Shown: piece by piece, positions 26,723-35,132 of the stretch
Layout of the letters: every line of letters starts with the position of its first letter
Numbering within the stretch: position 1 is the stretch's first letter
Position numbers and translations under genes: made by a program
Assembly: GCF_947387555.1 (NCBI RefSeq)
Contig: NZ_CANDNZ010000014.1
Location: 62,001 to 126,000 of the forward strand
DNA: 64,000 nt
Direction: 5' to 3'
Source: Thalassomonas sp. RHCl1
Lineage (GTDB): Bacteria > Pseudomonadota > Gammaproteobacteria > Enterobacterales > Alteromonadaceae
The notes under the pieces: generated by a model
Told to the model about the DNA's origin: nothing
The model's database searches: none
The model's input: the letters and a program-made list of their open reading frames with translations, nothing else

Positions 26723-27613
26723 ATGCTCAGCAGAAAGCTATTCGCTACCTTATTTTTACTCTTTTTGGCAATACCTGTTTGTTACGCCGGGGAAAGTTCA
26801 AACCCTGACCCTACTCCTGAAACAGTGACGGAGGAGCAGGAAGAAAGCGATTTTAGCTGGCAGGCCATGATAGGGCTTTCTGCGGTTTATGACCCAAGCT
26901 TACTTAAAGGGGTTGATCAGCAAGATGCCTTAGATTTTCTCAACCTGGCTCTCCTGTTAGATGTTAATTATAAAGGATTTTTTATTCAGTCGAATCATCG
27001 CCGCGCCGATGGTTTATTAGACGGTACTTCCCACGGTGCCGAGTTCGGTTACCGGATAGAAGCTAATGATAAGCAAGAACTGGATATCATCTTTAAAAAC
27101 TATATCGGCGGCTTTGAACCTAGCGAACTGATAGACAAAAAAGACAAGAATATCCCGACCCTGGAAGGGCTGGATGACCGGCTGCCGGGCCATGGCATCG
27201 CTTTTCGTTACTCCCGTTTTAACGAAGACCAGATGTATTCGCTGGATTTGGCCCGGTTAAGCATGGAAGGCGAAGAAAGCGGTTGGTTAATCGAAGGCTT
27301 TTACAGTTATTTTATCCCCTACCGTAACTGGGATATTTATTATGGCGGCGTACTGACCTACTACTCCAGCAGCATAGTGGATTATTTTTACGGAGTCGAT
27401 AAAGATGAAGTCACCAGCGCCCGGGCATTTTACCAGGCAGATGGCGGCTTTCGCGCCCAGTTAGAAGTTGTGGTGCAGTACCCGATCTCGAAAAGTTGGT
27501 CGTTTAACGGAGCCGTCACCCAGAGCTTTTATTCCGACAGCTTTACCGACAGCCCGCTGGTTGATAGAACCGGTACCACCCAAATTATGCTGGGGGTACT
27601 GTATGTATTTTAA
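26723..27613 (+). CDS. MipA/OmpV-family outer membrane protein
   Basis: 296 residues with a signal peptide ending at CYAG. Short acidic linker, then alternating beta-strands of an outer-membrane barrel (WQAMIGLSAVYDPSLLKGVD, YKGFFIQSNHR) ending in an aromatic residue (MLGVLYVF), as is needed for barrel assembly. The family includes MipA (murein scaffold) and OmpV; many members sit next to two-component systems. The stop overlaps the start of the DUF3019 gene by 11 bp, and a response regulator and kinase follow, so expression of the barrel is probably controlled by that pair. Confidence 0.82.
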   Translation: MLSRKLFATLFLLFLAIPVCYAGESSNPDPTPETVTEEQEESDFSWQAMIGLSAVYDPSLLKGVDQQDALDFLNLALLLDVNYKGFFIQSNHRRADGLLDGTSHGAEFGYRIEANDKQELDIIFKNYIGGFEPSELIDKKDKNIPTLEGLDDRLPGHGIAFRYSRFNEDQMYSLDLARLSMEGEESGWLIEGFYSYFIPYRNWDIYYGGVLTYYSSSIVDYFYGVDKDEVTSARAFYQADGGFRAQLEVVVQYPISKSWSFNGAVTQSFYSDSFTDSPLVDRTGTTQIMLGVLYVF

Positions 27614-28112
27614 ACGGGCCGCCACTGTCCTGGTCTTTGCCCTGTTTAGTGCCTGGCAGTCCCCGGTAATGGCCGCACAGGCAAACGAAATAAACACTTT
27701 GCCGGCACCGGGCAGCCCGAAAGAGGCAAAAGCCGAGAGCAGTACGGCAAGCAGTGCCGATGCCGGCACGGGCAATGTCGCAACACGCCCACAGGCACTG
27801 CCGGTATTATCGGTGCAACCGGCAACTTGTGTCGCCCTGCACCAGGGACGGACCTGTTTTGCCCAGCTATCATTAAACTGGCAAAGCACGGGGGCCGGTG
27901 ATTTTTGTATTTATCTTAAAGACAGTAAACAGCCGGTGCGTTGCTGGCAAAACAGTCGGGGAAATTTAACCAGTTTCGAATTTGAGTCAAACAAAAAAGT
28001 GGTTTTTCAGTTAATCGAACAAGGGAAAAACCATGTAGTGGCAGAAACCAGTGTCGATGTCAGCTGGGTGCATAAAGCGGCCCCGAGAAAGCGACGCTGG
28101 CGCATATTTTAA
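27603..28112 (+). CDS. DUF3019 family exported protein
   Basis: 169 residues from ATG 27603, overlapping the MipA stop. The signal peptide ends near PVMAAQ, an Ala/Ser/Pro-rich linker runs to residue ~60, and then comes the DUF3019 core: LSVQPATCVALHQGRTCFAQ, FCIYLKDSKQPVRCWQNS, ending SVDVSWVHKA and a basic tail (RKRRWRIF). Four Cys may pair in the periplasm. The longer in-frame ORF beginning at 27468 lies inside the MipA gene and is not used. Function unknown; the gene order MipA-DUF3019-RR-HK recurs in related marine bacteria. Confidence 0.78.
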   Translation: MYFKRAATVLVFALFSAWQSPVMAAQANEINTLPAPGSPKEAKAESSTASSADAGTGNVATRPQALPVLSVQPATCVALHQGRTCFAQLSLNWQSTGAGDFCIYLKDSKQPVRCWQNSRGNLTSFEFESNKKVVFQLIEQGKNHVVAETSVDVSWVHKAAPRKRRWRIF

Positions 28113-28189
28113 CAGCTAGTGCTTTAGTGGCTAAAGCAGTAGTGATTAGCAGAGGCTTTTATAAACCTGCTTAGTTAACGGAAAAAGAA

Positions 28190-28909
28190 ATGACAGAGAA
28201 TATAAAGATTTTATTGGTAGAAGACGATGTCAGCCTGGCTTCCTGGATCAGCGAATATTTGCTGGAACAAGAATTCCAGGTAAAGCATGTTGAACGTGGC
28301 GACCAGGTGATGGCGGCACTGACAGACTTCCCGGCAGACCTGGTATTGCTTGATGTGATGTTACCCGGCCTTAACGGCATCGAAGTATGCCGACTGATCC
28401 GGGAAAAATCTGCCATCCCTATTATTATGCTGACGGCACGAGCCGATGAATTCGATGAAGTCATCGGCCTTGAAGCCGGGGCCAATGACTATGTGATCAA
28501 ACCGGTACGCCCCAGGGCCTTGCTGGCCCGCATTAAAAGCGCATTAAGAACCCGGGTGGTGGAAGCCGAGCCCAGTAATAAACTGGTTCATGGCGACCTG
28601 GTCATTTACCAGGATGCCAAACGGGTGATCTATCAAGGGGAAGAAATAGAATTATCCACCAATTTGTTTGCCTTTTTATGGTTTTTAGCCAGCCATGCCG
28701 GGGAAGTTATCGACCGTGATACGGTATTTAAGGCCCTTAAAGGCCGGGAATATGACGGCCTGGATCGCCGCTTTGACGTGATGCTTTCGAGCTTAAGGAA
28801 AGTCTTTCACGATGATCCGCAAAAGCCGAAAAAATTTAAAACCATCTGGGGTAAAGGTTACCTGTTTGTCGCCGACGCCTGGCAGGACAATAACCCAACC
28901 GAGTCATGA
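28190..28909 (+). CDS. OmpR-family response regulator (RstA-like)
   Basis: 239 residues. Receiver domain: VEDDVS acidic pair, phospho-acceptor Asp in LVLLDVMLPG, IMLTAR, and Lys in VIKPVRP. The winged helix ends with IWGKGYLFV, where OmpR proteins more often have VRGVGY. It overlaps the kinase gene by 4 bp (ATGA) and follows the DUF3019 gene after 77 bp, so one operon of four genes. It probably controls the MipA-type barrel and itself. Confidence 0.88.
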   Translation: MTENIKILLVEDDVSLASWISEYLLEQEFQVKHVERGDQVMAALTDFPADLVLLDVMLPGLNGIEVCRLIREKSAIPIIMLTARADEFDEVIGLEAGANDYVIKPVRPRALLARIKSALRTRVVEAEPSNKLVHGDLVIYQDAKRVIYQGEEIELSTNLFAFLWFLASHAGEVIDRDTVFKALKGREYDGLDRRFDVMLSSLRKVFHDDPQKPKKFKTIWGKGYLFVADAWQDNNPTES

Positions 28910-30216
28910 AAAGTCTTTACGCCAGTATTATTTTTACCGTTTTTGGCTCGTTGTTTTTTATCGGCTGGGGTCTGGACAAGCTGGTTGCCGACCACTCGGT
29001 ATCCGAAGACAGCCAGGAAATCGTCTTTTATAAACAGCTGATAGAAGGCTTAAGCCAGCAACTGAACCAGCTGCCCAAGCAAGATATCCCGAAAGAAGCC
29101 GAGAAATTCCGGCAATTTTTCCAGATGGATCTCTCCCTGAAAAATGCCGACAATATTGCCCTGCCGCGTACCTTAAGCAGCAAGTTATCCCAAAGCGGCG
29201 GTTTATTGCTGGCATCGGAATCCGGGGCTTATTTATTAAAAAGCATCGACAGCGATCCCCAGCAAATCCTGCAACTGAACCTACCGCCTGAGCCGATCCA
29301 CAACCAAAAACTGGATCTGTTCCTGACATTAGCACTATATGTCGGGGTTTGCGGGGTATTAATTTTATGGTCATTGCCGTTAACCCGGCGCATTTACCTG
29401 CTAAATGCCGCTGCCGCCAAATTCGGTAAAGGAGATTTAACCGTCAGGGTACCGAAAAGCCGCTTCTCCTACATTACCATGCTGGAAAACAGCTTTAACC
29501 GCATGGCAACACAAATAGAAACCCTGATCGCCGACAATAAAATGCTCGCCAGCAGTTTATCCCATGATATCCGCACCCCTATGGCCTGCCTGCGCTTTGG
29601 TGTCGATGCCGCGCTGGACACTACCAATACCGAGAAAAAGGATATTTACCTTAACCGCATGGACAACGAGCTTACCCGGATGGAAGATATGACCGCAGCC
29701 TTTTTGGAATTCGCCGGGCTGGAGCGCCACGGCCTGCATTTAAAAATCACTTCCGTTAAGGTTAAGGCTTTACTTAATGCGCTTATCGAAGACAGCCAGT
29801 CGCTGGCGGAGCAGCATAATATCAAGCTTACCGCCCAGCTGCCGGAGCAGGACATTTATTGCCAGCTCGACTTTCACTGGTGTTACCGGGCGATACAAAA
29901 CCTGGTAGGCAATGCCTTTCAATATGCCGCAACCGAGGTCTTGCTGACCTTAAAACAAAAAGATCACAGAATTGTTATCACAGTGGAAGATGACGGTGTC
30001 GGCATACCAGAAGATAAGCTTGAGACGATTTTTTCTCCTTTTGTCAAACTCGAACAAAACCGCTCGCGGGAGCAGGGACACTTTGGCCTCGGCCTGGCCA
30101 TTAGCGCCAAGGTGATGGACTGGCACGAAGGCAACATTTGTGCAGAAAAGTCACCTTCTTTATCGGGGGCTTGTTTTACCTTGTCGCTGCCGGAAAAACA
30201 GCTGTTATCACAGTAA
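28906..30216 (+). CDS. Sensor histidine kinase of the MipA-DUF3019 operon
   Basis: 436 residues. TM1 near 5-22, periplasmic region ~23-140, TM2 (LALYVGVCGVLILWSLPLT), HAMP, HisKA box SSLSHDIRTPMACLRFG, then HATPase with NLVGNAFQYA, DDGVGIPEDKL and GHFGLGLAI. The layout matches RstB/PmrB-type kinases of about 430 residues. The signal sensed is not apparent; cationic compounds or envelope stress would fit the family but are guesses. Confidence 0.87.
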   Translation: MKSLYASIIFTVFGSLFFIGWGLDKLVADHSVSEDSQEIVFYKQLIEGLSQQLNQLPKQDIPKEAEKFRQFFQMDLSLKNADNIALPRTLSSKLSQSGGLLLASESGAYLLKSIDSDPQQILQLNLPPEPIHNQKLDLFLTLALYVGVCGVLILWSLPLTRRIYLLNAAAAKFGKGDLTVRVPKSRFSYITMLENSFNRMATQIETLIADNKMLASSLSHDIRTPMACLRFGVDAALDTTNTEKKDIYLNRMDNELTRMEDMTAAFLEFAGLERHGLHLKITSVKVKALLNALIEDSQSLAEQHNIKLTAQLPEQDIYCQLDFHWCYRAIQNLVGNAFQYAATEVLLTLKQKDHRIVITVEDDGVGIPEDKLETIFSPFVKLEQNRSREQGHFGLGLAISAKVMDWHEGNICAEKSPSLSGACFTLSLPEKQLLSQ

Positions 30217-30479
30217 AAAAACGAAAAATACACTTTAAAATTCACTTTATTACGCTTTACTCTCCCTCTCCGGTAAAGCGCAATTTTGCAAAACCCAAAG
30301 TAAGCACTTGATTTACAACAGGAACAAACTCCACATTTGCTCCCGCCTCCAACCCCGTTCACTTATGAACTTAATTTGTGATACAAATGTGATAACTCAG
30401 TGACCAAGTCGCAATATCTGCTGTCCATACTTGCTTTCGTCGATTGTTTTTTATTGATTAAAAATAGAAGGAAGCACAG

Positions 30480-31181
30480 ATGAAACTCAAGTCACTATTC
30501 GCCGTTGCCGCATTGGCAGCGGGCAGCTCAGCGGTTCAAGCCCAGGATTTAAATATCACGGTCACTAACCTGACCCAGGCTATCTATTTTACCCCGCTGA
30601 TCACCGCTGCTCACACAGCGGATAACCAGATGTTTTCCACCGGCAGCGCTGCCAGCACGCAGTTACAGGCGATGGCAGAAGGCGGAGATATCTCCGGCCT
30701 GTCAACCCTGTTAACCGGTGTCAATGCCGATATTAATGAAAACCCGGCCGGAGGCCTGTTAGCGCCGGCAATGTCAACTTCCTTCATGCTCACCAACAGC
30801 GAGAATAATGATTATTTATCGCTGACGGCCATGATATTGCCTTCAAATGACGGTTTTGTCGGCCTGGACAGCTGGATGATACCGGAAGAAGCCGGCACCT
30901 ATACCATCTATCTTAACGCCTATGACGCCGGCACCGAAGCCAACAATGAATTGGTTGTCGAAGGCAGCGGCGCTCCTGGAGTTGCCGGTATTCCGGCCGC
31001 GCCCGGCGGTGATGCCGGCACCGGCGGTACCGGCGTAACCAGCAGCGAAGGAAATACTATGGTGCATATTCACCGCGGCAACCTCGGGGATGATAATCTG
31101 AGCGGCGGCAGCAGCGATCTCACCAATAATGTACACCGCTGGTTAAACCCGGTTGCCAAAATCACTGTCGTTGTCATGTAA
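30480..31181 (+). CDS. Secreted spondin-domain protein
   Basis: 233 residues with a signal peptide (ending SAVQAQ). The spondin_N-type domain is seen in LNITVTNLTQAIYFTPLITA, STQLQAMAEGGDISGLSTLL, YDAGTEANNEL and the C-terminal NVHRWLNPVAKITVVV. A Gly/Ala-rich insert (about residues 160-190) separates the last strands. Bacterial members are exported and of unknown role. Followed after 9 bp by a paralogue and then by a response regulator and kinase. RBS GAAGGAAG upstream. Confidence 0.82.
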   Translation: MKLKSLFAVAALAAGSSAVQAQDLNITVTNLTQAIYFTPLITAAHTADNQMFSTGSAASTQLQAMAEGGDISGLSTLLTGVNADINENPAGGLLAPAMSTSFMLTNSENNDYLSLTAMILPSNDGFVGLDSWMIPEEAGTYTIYLNAYDAGTEANNELVVEGSGAPGVAGIPAAPGGDAGTGGTGVTSSEGNTMVHIHRGNLGDDNLSGGSSDLTNNVHRWLNPVAKITVVVM

Positions 31182-31190
31182 GGAGGCTTT

Positions 31191-31910
31191 ATGTCTATCT
31201 ATAACATTAAAGGGCTGGCACCGCTTGCCCTGGTGACCTTGCTCAGTGCCTGTGGCGGCAGCGATAACGACATCGACAATGACGGTGTTATTGATACGCC
31301 CGCCCCTATGCCGGTTGAAATGAGTTATGAAGTTACCGTTACCAACTTAACCTATGCCCAGCCGTTATCGCCCCTGGCCGTAGTCTTACACGGTGACAGT
31401 GCCCTGTGGACGGTTGGAGAAATGGCCTCAACGCCACTGGAAATACTCGCCGAAGGTGGTGATAATAGTGAGTTAATCGCCATGGAATCCATCCTGGCTT
31501 CTGTTTCCGGGGAGGCCGCGGTAGGACCGGGGGCAAGCACCACGTTAACGGTAACGACCACGGATGAAATGGCGACACATTTGTCTATAGTTTCTATGTT
31601 GGTGAATACAAATGACGCCTTTACCGGTCTAACTGCCATGGACTTATCTTCATTAACGGTAGATAACCCACAAACATGGACTTTAGGCGTTTATGACGCA
31701 GGCACCGAAGCCAATAGTGAACTTGCCGGCACTATTCCAGGACCTGCCGACGGTGGCACCGGATATATTGCAGAGCGTGACGATGTCGATTTTGTCGCTA
31801 TGCATCCCGGGGTGGTCACTATGGACGACGGCTTGTCGACCTCAGTATTAACGCAGGCCCATAGATTTGATAATCCGGCAATAAAATTAACAATAACGCG
31901 GAAGCAATAG
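31191..31910 (+). CDS. Spondin-domain lipoprotein, paralogue of the preceding gene
   Basis: 239 residues. Lipobox LLSACGG (Cys21), then an Asp-rich stretch (SDNDIDNDGVID) that could bind calcium, and the same spondin_N domain as its neighbour (YEVTVTNLTYAQPLSPLAVV, STPLEILAEGGDNSEL, YDAGTEANSEL). One copy is thus soluble and one lipid-anchored, likely by tandem duplication. RBS AAGGAGG is strong. Thirty bp downstream begins a response regulator gene. Confidence 0.82.
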   Translation: MSIYNIKGLAPLALVTLLSACGGSDNDIDNDGVIDTPAPMPVEMSYEVTVTNLTYAQPLSPLAVVLHGDSALWTVGEMASTPLEILAEGGDNSELIAMESILASVSGEAAVGPGASTTLTVTTTDEMATHLSIVSMLVNTNDAFTGLTAMDLSSLTVDNPQTWTLGVYDAGTEANSELAGTIPGPADGGTGYIAERDDVDFVAMHPGVVTMDDGLSTSVLTQAHRFDNPAIKLTITRKQ

Positions 31911-31940
31911 GAAAACTGCACTGGCCGGTTTTCCTGGCCA

Positions 31941-32669
31941 GTGCCTATGAAAGACAAAGTTTTAATTGTAGAAGACGAACTAGACATCGCCGAGTTGATC
32001 AAAGTGCATTTGAGCGAACTCGATCTTGAGGCGGAAATATGCGGTCATGGTGATTTAGCCCTGAAAATGGCGCTGAACCAGGACTTTCAACTGGTGATAC
32101 TGGATGTCATGTTACCCGGCACCAATGGCCTGGACATTTGCCGGGAGTTACGCGGCGCCAAACCGTTGCAGGCAATCATGATGCTCACCTCCAGAACATC
32201 GGAAACCGACCGGGTATTGGGACTGGAATTAGGCGCCGACGATTACTTAAGCAAGCCTTTTAGCGTCAGGGAATTACAAGCCAGGGTGCGCAGCCAGCTC
32301 AGACGGGTGCATAGCCTGGCGCAAAGCCAGAGCCAGGAGCAGCATCAGGAAAGTGCGGTAACCTGTATCGGCGATTTAATGGTAGATCACAGATGTCATC
32401 AGGTGACTTATCAAAATGAAGCGATAGAGTTAACCTCCACCGAATTTGATCTGCTGAGCTTTTTGGGCAAACACCCGGATCAGGTCTTTTCCCGGGCTCA
32501 GCTACTGGATTCGGTATGGGGATACCATCATAGCGGTTATGAACATACGGTAAACTCCCATATCAACCGCTTACGTAATAAATTGGAACGGGACAGTGCC
32601 AACCCGCAAATCATTCAAACTGTCTGGGGCGTTGGCTACAAACTAAATTCAGCAGGAGTGAGCGGTTAA
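31941..32669 (+). CDS. OmpR-family response regulator downstream of the spondin genes
   Basis: 242 residues. Receiver domain with VEDEL, phospho-Asp in LVILDVMLPG, MMLTSR and Lys in LSKPFSV; winged helix ending IQTVWGVGYKL. Between the domains is a Gln/Ser-rich linker (LAQSQSQEQHQES). ATG 31947 is an alternative start. Start spacing suggests it belongs to the spondin operon; the kinase follows after 14 bp. Confidence 0.88.
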   Translation: MPMKDKVLIVEDELDIAELIKVHLSELDLEAEICGHGDLALKMALNQDFQLVILDVMLPGTNGLDICRELRGAKPLQAIMMLTSRTSETDRVLGLELGADDYLSKPFSVRELQARVRSQLRRVHSLAQSQSQEQHQESAVTCIGDLMVDHRCHQVTYQNEAIELTSTEFDLLSFLGKHPDQVFSRAQLLDSVWGYHHSGYEHTVNSHINRLRNKLERDSANPQIIQTVWGVGYKLNSAGVSG

Positions 32670-32683
32670 CCCCTCATAAGCGA

Positions 32684-34192
32684 ATGAAAATATCTTTATA
32701 TCAGCGTCTGGCAATCACCTTATCTTTTGCCTTTATTTTAATGGCTTACCTGCTGTTTTGGTGGAGTACCGAGCTTTCCCAGCATTCCCAGCACCAGGCC
32801 GAGCAGAAGTTGCACCTGCAACTGGCTGACCACCTTGCCCATGACAATCCTTTGCTGCAGGACGGCGTTTACGACAAAAAAGCCCTGGCCAACCTGTTCC
32901 ATACCCTGATGTTATTGGGGCCGTCATTTGAATTTTACTTCCTTGACCCTGCAGGGAAAATTCTCAGCTACTCCGCCGATCCCAGCAAGATAAAACGCAA
33001 GCAGGTAGATATACGCCCGCTGCTGGATCTGATCGAGCACCCGCAAAACCTGCCTGTGTATGGCGATGATCCCAGGAGTCCCCATCAGCAAAAAATCTTC
33101 TCCGCCGCTCCCGTCTACACCAGTGAAAAGGGGACGGATGAAAAGCTTGGCGATAAAAGCCTGCAGGGTTATCTCTACGTCATTATCGGCGGGGAAATAT
33201 ATGACTCGGTATTCCAGGTCACAAAATCGGACCAGCAGCTCCAGCAAAACATTATGCTGATCTGCGGCGGCCTGCTGCTTATGCTGCTGCTGTTGCTGGC
33301 ACTGTTTCGTTATTTTACCTCCCCTATCCGGCTGTTGCTTGCCGACATGCAGGCAATTCAGCAACATAAATTCGATCCCGCCAAGGTCAAGCTGCACAAG
33401 TGGCCGGCAAATGACAGCAATGAAGTCAACCTGCTTGGCTGTGCTTTTACCGCCATGGTGGAGCAAATCAATGCCCAGTTATTACAGCTCAACGCCAACG
33501 AACGCATGCGCAAAGAACTGCTGGCCCACCTGTCACACGACTTACGCACGCCACTGGCAGCCATGCAGGGCTATATTGAAACCCTGGCCATTAAAGGGGA
33601 CACTATCAACCAGCAAGAGCGGGAGCAGTATATCGCCACGGTTTTGCGTAACGGCAAACAGTTAAAAATGCTGATTGACCAGATTTTTGAACTGGCCCAT
33701 TTAGAAGACGGCCAGGTCTCGGTAAACCTGGAAACCTTCCCTATCGGCGAATTACTTTATGATATTGTTGCCAAGTTCTCTCTTAAAGCCAGTGAGAAAA
33801 ACATCCGGTTGACCCTGAACCCCCAGCAGTGTCGTTACATGGTATATTCGGATATTGCCAAACTGGAGCGTATTCTCACCAACCTGCTGGAAAACGCCAT
33901 TCGCCATACCCCGCAGCAGGGAGAAATCACCCTGGAAGTGATACAGGATAAAGACAAGGTCAAAGTCTCGGTGATCGATACCGGCACCGGCATCAGCAGT
34001 GAAGATATTGCCTACATTTTCGACCCCAGGTACCGCGCCAGTAACGCCACCGGGGATAAGAAACAACATGCCGGTTTAGGTCTTGCCATCAGTAAACGCC
34101 TGAGCATGATTTTAAATTCGGAATTAAGTGTCGAAAGTAAACTCGGCCACGGCTGTCGTTTTTCATTTTGCCTGCAGTCGGTAATGACCTGA
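32684..34192 (+). CDS. Sensor histidine kinase of the spondin cluster
   Basis: 502 residues. TM1 near 10-28, periplasmic PAS-like region (~30-190, FEFYFLDPAGKILSYSADPS), TM2 (IMLICGGLLLMLLLLLALF), HAMP, HisKA box AHLSHDLRTPLAAMQGYIET, then HATPase with NLLENAIRHT, DTGTGIS and AGLGLAIS. It pairs with the regulator at 31941. The upstream partner proteins are exported spondin-domain proteins, which might be targets or co-sensors. Confidence 0.88.
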   Translation: MKISLYQRLAITLSFAFILMAYLLFWWSTELSQHSQHQAEQKLHLQLADHLAHDNPLLQDGVYDKKALANLFHTLMLLGPSFEFYFLDPAGKILSYSADPSKIKRKQVDIRPLLDLIEHPQNLPVYGDDPRSPHQQKIFSAAPVYTSEKGTDEKLGDKSLQGYLYVIIGGEIYDSVFQVTKSDQQLQQNIMLICGGLLLMLLLLLALFRYFTSPIRLLLADMQAIQQHKFDPAKVKLHKWPANDSNEVNLLGCAFTAMVEQINAQLLQLNANERMRKELLAHLSHDLRTPLAAMQGYIETLAIKGDTINQQEREQYIATVLRNGKQLKMLIDQIFELAHLEDGQVSVNLETFPIGELLYDIVAKFSLKASEKNIRLTLNPQQCRYMVYSDIAKLERILTNLLENAIRHTPQQGEITLEVIQDKDKVKVSVIDTGTGISSEDIAYIFDPRYRASNATGDKKQHAGLGLAISKRLSMILNSELSVESKLGHGCRFSFCLQSVMT

Positions 34193-34207
34193 GCACGGTA
34201 AAAAATA

Positions 34208-34242
34208 CCCGGGTTAGCATCAAGTGACGAGGCTAACCCGGG
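34208..34242 (+). terminator. Strong stem-loop after the kinase gene
   Basis: CCCGGGTTAGC / GCTAACCCGGG, 11-bp perfect arms, 13-nt loop, 16 bp past the stop. No T-run directly after, so termination is less certain than the structure. Confidence 0.6.
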
Positions 34243-34386
34243 AAAGGTTCTGCACACCGCAAACTTACAAAAATAAAACAAAAATCTTACAAACACCCTA
34301 CCCAAGAGCTGAGGTTATTTGGTAGAATTTTGCTGTTTAATTCATCAGCAACGATTTAACTGGCGGACATTTCTAACGGAGTAGAT

Positions 34387-34890
34387 ATGAAATTTTTCTT
34401 TGGACTGGCCATTGGCCTGTTATCACTAAACCAGGCTGCAAAAGCTGAAACCATTGTCCTGTTTGCAGCAGATGAGCAATGTCACTCCCGGGAAACGGGC
34501 AAAGGCATTCGCTACATTCCTCCCTGCAGCCTAAGCGATAGCGAATTTACTTTTACCCTGCCCGGGGATAACGGCGATGACATAGACAGCAGCGCCGAGA
34601 CACAAAGATTAAACCTTAATTTTCATTGTGAATCGTTAAGACCCTTAAACATTGAATATCAAATCCGCCAGCAAGAGCACATCATCATTTCCGGCAAGCT
34701 GGCACCGTCACAAGATAACAGGCAGTTAAGCTCAAGTTTAAGCATGCTGGAGCCCGCCGGTCACTATCAGATAAAGTTAATTAAAATCAACGGAATGAAA
34801 GGGTTTCAGGCGATCAAACCCGACTGCCGGTTAACCTTGGACATTCACGGTAAAACAGATGGCGCCCTGACGGCCGACACCGGCTCCTGA
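34387..34890 (+). CDS. Exported protein of unknown function
   Basis: 167 residues with a signal peptide (FFFGLAIGLLSLNQAAKAE). The mature part has four Cys (QCHS, PPCSLS, FHCESL, DCRLTL) and beta-strand-like pattern; no family recognised. RBS GGAG nine bases before ATG 34387. It stands alone between the kinase gene and the M16 protease gene. Confidence 0.6.
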   Translation: MKFFFGLAIGLLSLNQAAKAETIVLFAADEQCHSRETGKGIRYIPPCSLSDSEFTFTLPGDNGDDIDSSAETQRLNLNFHCESLRPLNIEYQIRQQEHIIISGKLAPSQDNRQLSSSLSMLEPAGHYQIKLIKINGMKGFQAIKPDCRLTLDIHGKTDGALTADTGS

Positions 34891-35042
34891 AATAAGTCAT
34901 TACAGCACCAGGCCATGCCGGCGAGCAGGTAAATCCAAACACAGCCTTTTCGCCTGGCTTCACTGCAGCGGATGCAGGTAAATTTTACCGGCAACCTCTG
35001 TTGTCCTTGTTTCAGGGCTTAACAGGGCAAAGTAAAAAATAA

Positions 35043-35056
35043 TGCCGTTAACGGCA
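35043..35056. promoter_or_regulatory. 14-bp perfect palindrome upstream of the M16 protease gene
   Basis: TGCCGTTAACGGCA, 77 bp before the start codon at 35133; a smaller palindrome TAACGTTA follows at 35107. Could be an operator. No matching regulator can be named. Confidence 0.35.
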
Positions 35057-35132
35057 ACAAAAAAAGCGCCTCCCTTCCATATTGTATACATTTATTATAT
35101 TTTTACGCTAACGTTAAAAATATGGAAAAAAA

